Origin: Haberlea rhodopensis
Lineage: Eukaryota; Streptophyta; Magnoliopsida; Lamiales; Gesneriaceae
Assembly (NCBI GenBank): GCA_907163345.1
Contig: CAJQUN010000040.1
Span: 4,030,001 to 4,094,000, forward strand
Direction of reading: 5' to 3'
Length of the DNA stretch: 64,000 nucleotides
The translations under genes were made by a program, and so were the position numbers. The notes below the pieces were generated by a model. It was not told the DNA's origin. It searched no databases and worked only from the letters and a program-made list of their open reading frames with translations. Shown one piece after another: positions 1-11,436 of this stretch. Every line of letters begins with the position of its first letter. The stretch's first letter is position 1.

Positions 1-332
1 CAATATTATAATCCCGAGCATAATGAAGATATGAGGAAGCTAGAGTTAGATGAGATTTAAGGGAACAAGATGTGGCAAGAGCTGAAATGTATAAAGTGAG
101 GATTACCAATGCCTACAACCGAAGGGTTTGCCCAAGAGCATTTCAGGTCTGGGACCTTGTATTAAAAAGAACTAATCCAGCTGGTGGCGTAAAGAAATTG
201 GCACCAAAATGGGAAGGCCCTTATAAAGTCAAAGTAGTGATTGGAAGAGGATCATACAGGCTACAAGATCAGGAAGGTCGTGAGCTGGTGAGGCCTTGGA
301 ACATTCATAATTTAAAGAAATATTTTGTGTAA
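1..332 (+). pseudogene. Ty3/gypsy polyprotein, C-terminal end of integrase (partial, frameshifted)
   Basis: This is the last part of a retrotransposon pol gene that enters the window from the left and stops at 330-332. The end of the protein has the chromatin-proximal integrase tail typical of plant Ty3/gypsy elements: a stretch with KLAPKWEGPYKV, then GSYRLQDQEGRE, then RPWNIHNLKKYFV. Reading upstream, the frame is open from base 1 (QYYNPEHNEDMRKLELDEI) but hits a stop at about 58-60. The frame that carries the tail joins there after a one-base slip, so this copy is probably not functional. Tandem repeats, an antisense gene and an LTR follow, which is the order seen in Tat-lineage elements. 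The lineage is inferred from that layout and not from reverse transcriptase, which lies outside the window. Confidence 0.85.
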
Positions 333-394
333 CGTTTTAATTATTGTTTTTGTTTATGAATTTGTTCCCAATGAAATAAAGTCATTTTTATGAA

Positions 395-1200
395 GTTTGT
401 TCAGTTTACTCGTGGGATCGAGATGTTTGGTCCACGTTTAAGATAAAATTTCTTAAGTGATTGTGCTCGGGGTAGAGAGCTTGTTCGGAATTTTAATGAT
501 TTACTCATGGGATCGGGATGTTTGGTCCACATTTAAACATAAAATTGCCTAAGTGATGGTGCTTGGGGTAGCGAGCTTGCTCGGAGTTTTAATGATTTAC
601 TCGTGGGATCGGGATGTTTGGTCCACGTTTAAACATAAAATTGCCTAAGTGATTGTGCTCGGGGTAGCGAGCTTGTTCAAAATTTTAACGATTTAGTCGT
701 GGGATCGGGATGTTTGGTCCACGTTTAAACATAAAATTTCCTAAGTGATTGTGCTAGGGGTAGCTAGCTTGTTCGAAATTTTAGTGATTTACTAGTGGGA
801 TCGGGATGTTTGGTCCACGTTTAAACATAAAATTGTCTAAGTGGTTGTGCTCGGGCTAGCGAGCTTGTTTAGAATTTTAATGATTTACTCGTGGGATTGA
901 GATGTTTGGTCCACGTTTAAACATAAGATTGCCTAAGCAATTGTGCTCGGGGTAGCGAGCTTGTTCGGAATTTTAATGATTTAGTTGTGGGATCGAGATG
1001 TTTGGTTCACGTTTAAACATAAAATTGCCTAAGTGATTGTGCTCGGGGTAGCGAGCTTGTTCGGATTTTAATGATTTACTCGTGGGATCGGGATGTTTGG
1101 TCCACGTTTAAGCATAAAATTGCCTAAGTGATGGTGTTCGAGGTACCAAGCTTATTCATGAATTTTATTTGTGGGATGGGGACGTTTGGTTCATGTCTTA
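395..1200 (+). repeat. ~96-bp tandem repeat array inside the retrotransposon
   Basis: About nine head-to-tail units carry the core GGGATCGGGATGTTTGGTCC followed by ACGTTTAAACATAAAATTGC and GTGCTCGGGGTAGCGAGCTT. The core recurs near 415, 510, 607, 702, 798, 890, 982 and 1083, with a degenerate last unit near 1172, giving a period of about 96 bp. Units differ by scattered substitutions and small indels, so the array is old or diverging. No reading frame is kept through the array. Confidence 0.9.
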
Positions 1201-1310
1201 AACTTGCTTTTGTGTTGGGGATTGCGATTTTGAACAGCAAAATGAATAAAATCACATCAAAGGGTATTACATCATAATAGAAAAAAGAAAAGGAAAACAA
1301 TAATCCTAAT

Positions 1311-3340
1311 CTATGGCTCGAAGAGCTCTTCAGGAAGGCTTTCCAGAGCGGCCCCAAGATCAAGAAAATCCTTTGGAGCATCTTCTGGAGGGTAACTTTT
1401 CGCCTCAAACTGATCAGCACAGGCTTGAAACCCATGGCCAAAAAATTTTGAGGCACGATTAGCCACCATGCTTGTATACTCCGGGGACTTCAAGAAGTCA
1501 GCCTTCTTTGATAGCCAAAACTCCTCCATTCGAGCACCTTGTGAAGATTTCTCCTGGGCAAGTTGTTCGGAGATGGATTTGTATTGCTCCGATAAGGTCT
1601 TGTTGGCCTCATCTACTTCAGCCGACCTCTTGCGCTGTTCCTCGAGGGCATTCTGTGCCTCACCCCGAGCGGCCATCATAGCAGAATGCCGATCTTCCAG
1701 AAGGCTTATGGACTTTTTTAAGTCATCACCCATATTTTCAAGTTGCTTAATTTGCTTCTTGTGATTAGCATCTGCTGATCGAACCGAATGGAATTGGATG
1801 AGAAGTTCACCCGCCATCATATGGGCCTGCATAATAACGTAATAAGTAAGTATACCGAAGATAAAGACTTAGAAAATTATCAATAAATGATAATTACCTG
1901 GGTGAAAGAAGTGGTGAATTCGTTCACCAGATTACTGAAGGCCAACTCCCCTAAGTGTTTGCGGTCGGAGGAGTTGGGAGAATGACAGATGATGGATTGA
2001 GAAATCTTGGGGTCTGGTTTTTTCAGGAGGGGGGCATTGGGAGAATAGGTCCAGGTGGGTATGTGGTATCTCGAGGTGGGCCGAGAAGCGCTTGGACCAC
2101 CCGGAGCAGGTTGGGAAGAAGCTCGGGGTACGGGGGGAATGGTGGAAGAAGAAGCCTTTTTGGCAGGTGGGTTTTTGAAAAAGAACCCTGACCCTTGGGA
2201 ATTGCCCTTTTACGAGATCGGGAGCCAGGGTCCCCTCTCCCTCAGGAGAGGCAGTGATGTCAACGATCGGCGAAGGGGTAGAGCAGGTGTAGGCTCGTTG
2301 GATGGAGGAGGAGTAGGAAGATCTGAGGATCCCGAAGCTTGTTCTTTCTGGGATTGGGCCTTCAACTTCTCAGCCATCATAGCCTTCATCATTTTTGTTT
2401 CTGAAATGAGTGAACAGAGGTCAGTCCGAACATATTAATCAAAATGCGCAAACAAGTAAAAGTGCTTAGAAACGCTCACCGAGGGGCATTTTCAAGGATG
2501 CACACTTTGGGCTCAGCTGGAACAAGTACATCAGTCTGTCGTCAATCAGCTCCACTAGGTTAAAACACTGATCGACAAGCTTACGACAAACCGACAGATA
2601 CGGTTCCTTCTCAAGGTCTCCCTTGATCAATTTGCCCTTCGAGAGGTTTTCTCTCCACACCACGGGGCAATCCCAAGGCTGTAGTGGACGAGCAAAAAAG
2701 TAGAATCTTTCCCAGTTCTTTATCGATGAGGGATATTTCTTGATAAAACCTACCCCTGTTCGAGAAGAAAAGTAGTAAAGACCGATCTCTTTCGTATTCA
2801 GTTGAAAAAAGCAATGAAAGAGTTCGGGAGTATGGGTGAAACCCAAAAAAAAAAAGAACTTTAAAGAAGCCCGCCAACAATCTGTAACTGTTGGGGAATA
2901 ATTGGCTGAGAGAGACGGAAAAGTAAGAAGCAACTTCAATAAAAAAAAGAGGGGACATGAAATCGAAGGACCCCTCGAAGTTGATCTAAGTAAAAGGGAA
3001 AATATCCCTTATGGGGCATATGAGGGCGAGATCTTGAAGGGGGCAATAATAGAAGTCCCCTCAGAAATCCCCCATTTGGTACGAATGCTGGACAGATCCT
3101 GGTCCGTGTAATCTCGGATTCAAAAATTTCGAACCAGGGGACTTTGGCATTTATCAAGTCTTGTTTCGTGGTAGCTCGCTGCTCTTTTTTACGAGCAGCT
3201 GAAGCAGGCGAAGAGCTTAGAGTCTTCTTGCTATCTGGGGCGGACGATGATTGAGGAGAAACAGTAGTAGCTCTTTCCTCATCATGCTCGCCATACATGT
3301 CTATCGCCTTCAAAGAGGAATCATCCGAAGAAGGGGCCAT
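1311..3340 (-). pseudogene. Antisense spliced gene of the retrotransposon (putative gypsy-type transposon domain), broken
   Basis: A three-exon gene runs opposite to pol. Exon A starts at ATG 3340 (MAPSSDD, Ser/Ala-rich) and ends at donor G/GTGAGC (2480). Exon B starts at 2400 after TTTCAG and ends at 1898 (CAG/GTAATT). Exon C runs from 1826 after ATGCAG to the stop at 1311. The middle of exon A resembles the plant 'putative gypsy type transposon' family (Pfam PF04195-like), with a PHMPHKGYFPFYLDQLR stretch and a downstream KNWERFYFF segment. Exon C predicts a long charged coiled coil of ~170 residues ending EELFEP. Exon A is broken in the homopolymers at ~2941-2948 and ~2848-2857, where the coding frame changes. 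Exon B has a stop near 2210 and needs another frame change. Family knowledge: aORFs of unknown function occur in Tat elements. Confidence 0.7.
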
Positions 3341-3698
3341 ACTTGGTAGATAGAAGTTGGAAAGGATTGAAGATAAATTGATTGGTCGTCTAGTGCTAGC
3401 TCGGAAGCAGAATGCAGCAAAGTGAAACAAATGAAGGGAATGGTGGAGTATTTATAGATGAGACCATATGAAATATTTATAGATGAGCCCATATGAACAG
3501 TCGTTAAATCCACGCCATCCAAAATAAGTTGAATGGACGGTCATAGATGTGCCTCGGAAAATGAAACATCGCACAACATTTGAAAATTTTGAGCGGGAAA
3601 AAAGAGCGACAAAACCCCCCGAGCAGGTCAAGTTAGGATTTTACCCTAAGACAATAAAACAAGACTCCAATGTTCTCGTCTTGCTTTACTTCAGGGGG

Positions 3699-4330
3699 TG
3701 AGGTGATGTCATATGACATATTAGCTTTCTCGGGTAAAATCTCCTGCAAGAAGCCGAACAAACAGATACCGAACAGAAAATATCCGAAGAAGCAACATCC
3801 GAGCACAATGTAGCCGTACGCTATTAAATCATGCTCGGTATAATGGTCAAAGACTAGCGGTAGACCCGGCTGTAACCAATCAATTAACCGCCGGAGATAA
3901 ACATGTGTTAATGGGGTGTGGATTTCTCGGACACACTCTCCACATTAACGCCACGATCAGGGGAGATTGTGTTCTAGCTTTCCCGCCAATTAAACACTGA
4001 AATTGGCCATATAAATAGACGCTTAGAGTTTCATTAAGGAGGGTGGACTTTTTATGCAAAAGAGACTCCGAAGTGAGCATTATTTTGTCTGTTCGGTCAT
4101 CTCTTGTTATTTTTCCAGATATCCATCCATGTGTAATAATTTTTACTTATATATTGTGTCAAAAGTCCTGTAACAAATTTCGATTGTGATTAGTACAAAT
4201 TATACTGGACTAGGTCCCGTGTTTTTCCTTCAATTCGAGGGTTTTTCACGTAAAAAATCTTGGTGTCTTTCTTTTATTTTTAACATACATTTAAATCTAC
4301 CGAACACGGAGAATAACGGATCGCATTACA
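3699..4330 (+). repeat. Candidate 3' LTR of the Ty3/gypsy element
   Basis: The stretch starts with TG directly after TTCAGGGGG (a polypurine-tract-like run, 3690-3698) and ends in CA at 4330 (GATCGCATTACA). It contains a TATA box (TATAAATA, 4010-4017) about 320 bp from the end, in the position expected for an LTR promoter. The true start could be TG 3699 or TG 3704. The partner LTR is outside the window, so the borders and the 5-bp duplication cannot be checked here. Confidence 0.6.
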
Positions 4331-5334
4331 TATATATCAATATTTTCTGATACAAGGATTTTTCCTAGGACTAACGCCTACGATTTAGATTTCAAAGTTG
4401 TAAAATAGTAGCTAGAATTTATAATTCATTGTGTTTATAAATTATTTTTGTTTAAAATAAAACCTTGGTCTCTGTCAAAGTGAAAGACAAAGGAGCAAGC
4501 GACAACAAATGGAAGAGCCTACAACTTCTGCTTAAAACAAGAAAAAAGCCTTGGTGTCAACCAAGAGAACATCCGGCTGTAATAGATGATGCAGAAATTA
4601 ATGTCATTTCAAGAAGGTAATCCGTGACCATTGCTTCTATCAATCGACTTTAGACAACAAAATAAGCCTCAAAAAATACAAAAGCAAAAAAAGGTCAAAA
4701 ATTATAAAGATTAAATTTCAAAATAATCGTTAAAGGACATTTGTTTAAATAATCATCCTCTCGAGAAAGGCCAAGATGTTTGTTACTCCTTCCTTAATTT
4801 TGTTTTCTCCTCCATATTACAACCTCATATATTGTGTAATCACTTTTTCCATGATTATTAACACTTTTTTTTTAATGACAACGTCTCATGCTAAAGTATT
4901 ATACCCTTGCTAACACAATGTTGTGTCTTGCAACATGAAAAGATATCGAGCAACACTCTACTGATGTTCTCGACTCGATCCCAAGTCTGCTGTTCAGGGG
5001 AGCGGTGACAACTATTTAGCCTATAGCCTGATGTCAAATAAAAACCTTATTAACCAATTGTTTATCAATGATTTTCTATCGCTCTCTTCTAGAAAGTAGA
5101 AACTCAGTATTACAATTCCTAAATATTTTTTTAAGAATGCTCTAGAATATGCCTCTACAATTTACAAAAAGATCTAGAATATAGATTTTTTTTATGGGCA
5201 AGTTTTGCCATTAAATAACTTGAAATTTAATTTAGCCCAATTGTATCCGGTGTTCTGAAAAAATGTAAAATATTGAGAAACGTAGAATAGATAAAATATA
5301 TAAACACAAGAATTTGAACAGTGACTGAATAAAT
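4331..5334. other. Intergenic, nothing recognised
   Basis: AT-rich DNA between the retrotransposon LTR and the 5.3-kb foldback. Stops are frequent in all frames and I see no family resemblance, RNA gene or clear repeat structure. Confidence 0.6.
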
Positions 5335-5712
5335 TTTAGGGTAAATTTCAAAATTAGTCACGTAGGATATGCGTTTAATCAATAATAGTCTCAAACATTT
5401 AGGACTAATCAAAATTGGTCCCATATTATATGAGTTTAATCAATAATAGTCACAAACGTTTAGCACTAATCAAAATTGATCACACAGAAATTGTGTTTTT
5501 ATCAAAAGTAGTCCCCACGAGTGAAATGGGTTTTGGGATTATTTTTGATTAAACATGTATCATATGTGACCAATTTTAATTAGATCTTAAACGTTTAAAA
5601 CTATCATTGATTAAACTTATAGCATATGAAACTAATTTTGATTAATCATAAATGTTTAAAACCACTATTAGTTAAACACATATCATATGGGACTAATTTT
5701 AAAATTTCACCT
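5335..5712. repeat. Foldback (inverted repeat) element with internal ~60-bp repeats
   Basis: The left arm begins with AAATTTCAAAATTAGTCACG and the right arm, read on the other strand, begins with AAATTTTAAAATTAGTCCCA. The two arms stay alignable inward to a centre near 5523 (AGTCCCCACGAGTG). Inside each arm the same ~60-bp module recurs two to three times: a motif like GTTTAATCAATAATAGT, then AAACGTTTAG, then ACTAATCAAAATTGGTC. The element has no coding capacity. It looks like a MITE or foldback repeat. I could not find a clear target-site duplication. Confidence 0.75.
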
Positions 5713-6144
5713 AAATTTTTATTGGAAAAATGAACGATCTCATATTTTTTCAAAGAAAGAATAACCAAATTAAAAATTTTAATATTTTATTTTATAAAAA
5801 AATATATGCCTACCCCTATCATACATTGAATATCCTTTTTGAAATATTCTTAATGCATGATGAATGCATCACATGACATTTAGCCCTGGGTAGCATCAAA
5901 TATTTCCGTTTTCTATCAAATCTCACGTACTCACAGCTTAACATCGGTTTTTAGAAGACTTATTTTCTGTGTCAAAAAGCTTACTCTGTAATGTAATCAG
6001 CTGTAATTTTGAAAGAAGACCAAATATTTGATCCCACAATTCGTATTGACATCCAACAACTTCAGGGCATAAGGCAACACCAGATTTGCCATCCATGGAC
6101 AAATATCATGATATTTTACTTTCTTTGAAGATATGCAGCTCCAT

Positions 6145-7650
6145 TTAAAAAAGACGTAACCTTTCTTGACACCCAACAGGATATATCAACACAGAATCTA
6201 CACAAAGACCACCTTTATTATGTGTACAATCGATTTGTGTCATAGAGAATTTGATCTTCACTGATTCGCAAGATTTGCCGACAACAAAATCCCCAGCGTG
6301 ACAATGATTCCATTTCCCTGGTTCCTTCAAATAGCATTGTTTTGTAGCTTGCTGACCATCCGAAGTTGAAACCTGGAATCGTACCGGCTTCTTATCCCAA
6401 CCATGGACATGCTCTGAATTACAAAAACGCCTACCAAATCTTTTATAGGTGCGTCCCAAATGCACTCTGAAAAATAGGCTGTAAGAACCTGTCGGAAATG
6501 GGAAATCAAGCTCACCATAGACTTGGAACCACCAGATTTGCTGCAGGTATGCAACTGATGAGAACCTACACGGAAAAGGGTGAAATTAGAGATTAGTAGA
6601 TTTCACATTTGCAGAATTTGCTACGACCAGTTCAACTTCCATATAATAACTCAATCACCACATGATTTTCAGCAGTTATGAAACATAAGCAGCACTAAAA
6701 ACAGTGCATCGGAGTCCATAAAAATAAAACTGAATGGCAGAGAACCTTATTTTATCTCGGCCTCGGACTCAAAGTGCCAACCTAAAATAGCAGCATCAGA
6801 ACACAACCGACCTAGCTCCACTACATTTTTGAAGGTGCATACACAAGAACGTAAACATTTGTAAACCCACACCTTGATTCTTCGGTTGGAATTCGAGTCC
6901 AGTATCTCCTGTCGTCGATCCCTGTTATCATCAATTCATTCGATGGTATTGATATACAAGTCTTCCCAATGGTTTTATCCAACCAAACTTCCTGCACAAA
7001 ATCCATTTTGAAAAAAAAAAAACTTCAGCAACAAAATAAAAGCTAATTCATCCTTTTTGTAACACCAGCAATAAAATCGTACGTTAATCACTTTCAATCA
7101 ACACAGAAACATATTTTTTTCTTTTCCAGCCTCCTTGTTAAAAGCGTGAACAATAAATAAAAATCAAATTATTTCCATGATAAAGATAGGATTTAAAGAG
7201 TTGTCAGAAGTTTCTCCCTTGGCGCCACAAGCATAGCTATGACAATAATAACAAACTAATACAAGCATAGCTAGGACAGATCATACTCAATATACACAAA
7301 ACGCAGAATGTTAAAAAAATTTGAACCTTGGCGCCACCATCAAAAGAATTTGGCCTGCAAAGCCTTGAATAAATATCCCTTTTACACAAATTTCGAGACA
7401 AAACATCATCTTTCTCAAACACCCTTGCAACAACAGCTTCGTAATTCAAAGGTAACTTAGATTCCCAAACAAAATCCGCATAAGACGCCATTCTCATGGA
7501 TCGGTTCAACATTGCGAGCTGACATATTTTCGGAGGGTCCAGGTACAAAATCACAGATGCCACGCAGCTCTCCGGCAAGTCCCCCAGCCCTGGTCCGAAC
7601 CTGGCGGCAGAGCTTCCTTTCCGGGCCAAGAACGACAAACATAAACCCAT
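6145..7650 (-). CDS. F-box protein PP2-A13-like (F-box plus phloem protein 2 domain)
   Basis: Predicted substrate-recruiting subunit of an SCF ubiquitin ligase with a lectin-like PP2 module. There are three exons: 7650-7327 (ends CCAAG/GTTC), 6991-6873 (from TGCAG, ends TCAAG/GTGT) and 6565-6145 (from GTGTAG, stop at 6145), totalling 864 nt or 287 residues in frame. The N-terminal F-box (about residues 22-65) has LGDLPESCVASVILYLDPP and ICQLAMLNR. From about residue 109 the PP2 domain shows EVWLDKTIGK, GIDDRRYW, the WWF stretch opening exon 3, SEHVHGWDKKPVRFQ, HCHAGDF and the conserved ending MTQIDCTHNKGG. Length and intron positions match the PP2-A11 to A15 group of plant F-box proteins. The substrate and any sugar ligand are unknown. 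It looks intact. The start is the first ATG ahead of the F-box. Confidence 0.93.
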
Positions 7651-7888
7651 TTTTCAATATTATCAACAAAAATATTTATGGAAATGGAAGAGAGTCTCTG
7701 TGGGGACGTATACGAATCGTGGGGTTAGATATTTGGTAGGAAGAGAGAGCGAAGGCGAAGGGAAGGAACATGGAAATGGAAATGGAGCGCTGTTGATACA
7801 CAATAAATATCATTATTATGTTGTTCAAAGAATTTTGTGAAATTGTGTTTTTTGAAAATTTTTGTATAGATCAGGTCTTATAATACAT

Positions 7889-7919
<31 letters not shown>

Positions 7920-9815
7920 AATATATATTTATGTATAGCATGATTGTCCAAATTTTCCTTATATTTTTTTGGTCCTACTAAGTATAAAATTTGGGAAATT
8001 CAATTTTGGTCCAATAACCAAATTTGATTGGTGATGATTTTAATCATATATTTATTCAATTCACAATTTCAATTTTATAAATATGATCTTATTTTTAGTC
8101 AATACGAGTCTTATATTGATCAAAGTTTCAAATCTAATATTGTATCTATGCTCTCATTAGCAAATTCAGTCGTATGTTAATCCACTATACAAACTCAATC
8201 CTATATTTATATAATATTGGTAAGCAAATTCAATTCTTGCTAGAAGAAAATATAAATATGCTGACTTCGAAATTGATCTTAGCTATCTTATAAGTTAGTA
8301 CTTCATAGATAGATCCATTCATTTGATGTGTATATTATAGTTAAGAATAAGCCCTAGGATGCCACCATCACCTGTCGTGCGGCGGTGGGTTGATTTCATT
8401 TGGTACTATGTTATTATTATTATTATTATTATTATTAAATAATAGAAATTATTGTCGTCTACCAATTTTTTAATTCGATGAATGGCACAAACCTAGTATC
8501 TTCAAAGAATGTAATAATTTATACAAAACAAATATATATTTATGGGGGATAGGTGTTAGGACATCGTAGCATATAGTTTCAGATATTTTTGCTGGTTTTA
8601 GACTAACAAGAGGCCGAAAGTTCACACTTTGTTTTCTTTGTCTATGTAGTCACTGTTCTTTATAATTATCCTAATATAATAATACACTTGATTGGGCGTT
8701 ACCAAATTACTTTAATCTTACGGCATCATACCGGGATGGTGTGGCGACATATATACTTTTGATCAATGATTTACGGGATTGACACAAAATTTTCAAGATA
8801 CGACATTGTTTGGATATGTCTATATATTTTTATATATATTATACATGTATTATATTATAAAATACTGAAATTTATATTTTTTAAATTCTAAACTATGTGA
8901 AAACAATAAAAAAATTCTTACCAAATTCAAGAAACATATGAATATATGAATATAACTAGAATCATCATAGTATCATTCATACTAACATCAAATACATATA
9001 ACTCAATTAACATAAAATTTAACAAACACGTCCAAATAACATATAAGACCAAAAATATGCTTAACAAATTCAAAAGTCATATAAATAAATGTATATCACT
9101 AAAATCATCATAGTCTCACTCATACTTACAAAATATATATTATTTAGATTAAAATAAAGTTTAACTAGCACGTCCAAATTTCATATTAGCCCAAAACTTT
9201 TTTAATTGAAATAAAGAAAACGCCACGTAGCGTGTTCGACACGTATCCGAGAAGTGTCTAAGATGTGTCGGTATCCTAGAATTATCCGACACTGCACCGA
9301 GTGATTTTTAGGAGTATCCGTATATCATAGATTTTGATGTATGAACGAGAAATTCTCCCACTTTTCATATTTTTTATATGTTCTATTAACTCCATATATG
9401 ACTTAATTAATCCCTCCAAATTATATTATCTTTATTTATATATTAAGCGGACAAAATTTAAATACACTTGGGACACTAAAAAGAAAATCGTATGATATTT
9501 TAAGTTTTGTGTGTGTGTGTTTATCATTTAAAGTATACATCGATATTAATCGATTAAAAACTACAAATTTTTATTTTCTTTTAGATTGGACACTCCATTG
9601 ATTTTACTAAATAAATGGATGGTTTGATTTTATCCTACATAGGGTAAAATAATGGACGCATATTTCTTTGTCATTACCTGGCTAATCTTTTTAAAAAAAA
9701 TTGTACATGAAAAATTAATTTCAAAAATATTGTTCAAAAAAATTACAAAACACGTACTTAGGAGTATACATTTCTTCATTAATTATTTTTTTTAAATAAT
9801 ATCGTGTATGTTAGG
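7651..9815. other. Intergenic, AT-rich, simple repeats
   Basis: Upstream flank of the F-box gene followed by about 2 kb with no recognisable gene. It contains a (TA)n run at about 7895-7919, a (TTA)n run at 8410-8436 and a short (TG)n near 9510. Around 9220-9300 there is a dispersed-repeat-like stretch rich in CGACACGTATCCGA-type words, and similar wording occurs near 49.9 kb. Confidence 0.6.
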
Positions 9816-10508
9816 GTCTCGGGACTGTCGGAAATTAATGGTATAAAATTTGGTTGAAAATGATTAATTATTGGTTATCTTTAATTGATATATGATGATA
9901 AATGAGTAAAAGTCATATACATATTTGTAATAAATCAATAGTTTTACTAGCAAACAAATTTTATTCAATTACCAATTAGTAATATATAACTATGCATGAG
10001 ATAATTTTAAAATAATTTTTTTATAACTTATTAATAATATTAAAAGAAGAGACTAAGATATAATTAATTTTATATAATAACATCATTTCTTTATATAATA
10101 CCTAAGCGACTAGTCCAAAAATAAATATTATATAATAACATCAACTTTGTAATTTACTATTTAAATAAGAAAGATATAAGTTTCATAATAATTTTTAGCT
10201 AAATTATTTTAGTTACTATTTTTAACAATCTTACAGATTTAAAATATGAATTTATTTTTATTAATATTAATTATATCTTACTCTCTTATTTTTATCATAA
10301 TTTATAAAAATATATTTTAATATTATCTCATGCATGTAGTTTCAGTTAATTATATTACTAATTAGTAACTTTGGTAAGGGAACTGTTGATTTATTATATT
10401 TTAGTAATAGACTTTTATTCATTTATCAATATATATCAAACAAATATAACCAATAAGCCATCATTTTCACCCAAACTTTATATCATTAATCGCCCATAGT
10501 TCCGAGAC
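9816..10508. repeat. ~693-bp foldback element with ~270-bp inverted arms
   Basis: The left end GTCTCGGGACTGTCGG and the right end read on the minus strand (GTCTCGGAACTATGGG) are inverted copies. The similarity runs inward for roughly 270 bp, including ATTAATGGTATAAAATTTGG against ATTAATGATATAAAGTTTGG and GCATGAGATAAT in both arms. The centre is AT-rich and non-coding. This is a non-autonomous foldback or MITE-type element. A target-site duplication is not evident, and the copia element at 10515 is inserted a few bases beyond its right end. Confidence 0.75.
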
Positions 10509-10514
10509 ACAAGA

Positions 10515-10920
10515 TGTTAGTATAAGATGCCATACAAGCCAATAGACTAATAGTTGGTTTGTTGGGCCCTAAAAACCCTAGTCCAAATAAGTGACTCAAA
10601 CTCTCTATAAATATATGGTTCATCTATAGGGTTCAATACACTGTTTCATTCACTCTCATAGAAACCCTAATACCAAACTAGTACTGGTGTTGAACTTGTA
10701 GATCTGGTAAGGTTGATTGGACTTAAGGGATCACAGCTATCAGATTTACGTCGGTGAACTCTAATATCTTTTTCGAGCATTTATATTCGATTTATGCATA
10801 TAAATATATGAATCATGCGCGATCATCTGTCCCTGCTCGATCATCTGTCCCTGGGTCAGGACTGTTTACTGTTTTATTTCCGTTGCGTTTGAATCTGACG
10901 TGAGGGATGTAAATCCAACA
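10515..10920 (+). repeat. 5' LTR of the copia element
   Basis: 406 bp, TG...CA, with a TATA box TATAAATA at 10616-10623. It differs from the 3' LTR by scattered substitutions and by a local duplication of GATCATCTGTCCCTG around 10820-10855, which accounts for its 16-bp greater length. Confidence 0.9.
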
Positions 10921-10921
10921 G

Positions 10922-10933
10922 TGGTATCAGAGC
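10922..10933 (+). other. Primer binding site (initiator Met-tRNA type)
   Basis: TGGTATCAGAGC lies one base after the LTR end. It is the standard complement to the 3' end of plant initiator methionine tRNA used by Ty1/copia elements. Confidence 0.92.
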
Positions 10934-11084
10934 CAGGTTGCGGTTTGATTCGTGTATTGGATAATTAATTTGTATTAGATTGTTTCCCATCTATACTAAT
11001 CGCGTTTGAATTTAAAAATTATGGAGTCCGGAAAAACATAGAAAATTGGCATAAAAAAAGTTTCAATCCAACTAGACATGACCA

Positions 11085-11250
11085 CGGTTCGTGAACCGCC
11101 GATTGACGATTTCGAACCGCCGGTTCGACGGTTCATAAGAGCTCGACCCTTAACCTTAACCTTCGTAGACGGTTCCGGTTACGGTTCGTGAACCGCCAGT
11201 TACGGTTACGGTTAACCACCGGTTACGGTTACGGTTCGACCCTTATATTT
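11085..11250. repeat. Left subterminal repeat cluster of the hAT element
   Basis: Dense direct and inverted copies of GGTTACGGTT, GAACCGCCGGTTCG and related words occur within ~170 bp of the terminus. Such subterminal arrays bind hAT transposases in characterised elements (family knowledge). The role here is inferred. Confidence 0.7.
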
Positions 11251-11436
11251 TTAAATTAAAAAAAGTAAAATTTTATTTAAAATAATTTAAAAATTACTAT
11301 AAAAAAAACAAAGGAAATGTAAGGGCAGGGCTTGAACTTTTTAAGTTGCCTACGTATCATCTAAGGGTGTAGAGGAATCAAAGCCCACGTAGTTCTCTTA
11401 CCTTTTAACCCTTCTTACCTTTGGAAGTGGCGTAGC

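Larger units (their letters stand above)
1..4330 (+). mobile_element. 3' portion of a Ty3/gypsy LTR retrotransposon, probably Tat lineage
   Basis: The components in order are: integrase C-terminus (1-332), a ~96-bp tandem repeat array (about 395-1200), an intron-containing gene on the opposite strand (3340-1311), a polypurine-tract-like TTCAGGGGG at 3690-3698, and a candidate 3' LTR (about 3699-4330). Tat-lineage plant elements such as Grande, Retand and Ogre relatives are known to carry extra open reading frames between pol and the 3' LTR, some of them antisense, and to have tandem repeats in that interval. The 5' part of the element is outside the window. All coding parts seen here are broken, so this copy is a fossil. 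Confidence 0.8.

Noticed and set aside
1468..2438. Plus-strand open frames opposite the retrotransposon antisense gene
   Set aside because: They are the complement of the spliced coiled-coil gene and have low-complexity, family-less translations.
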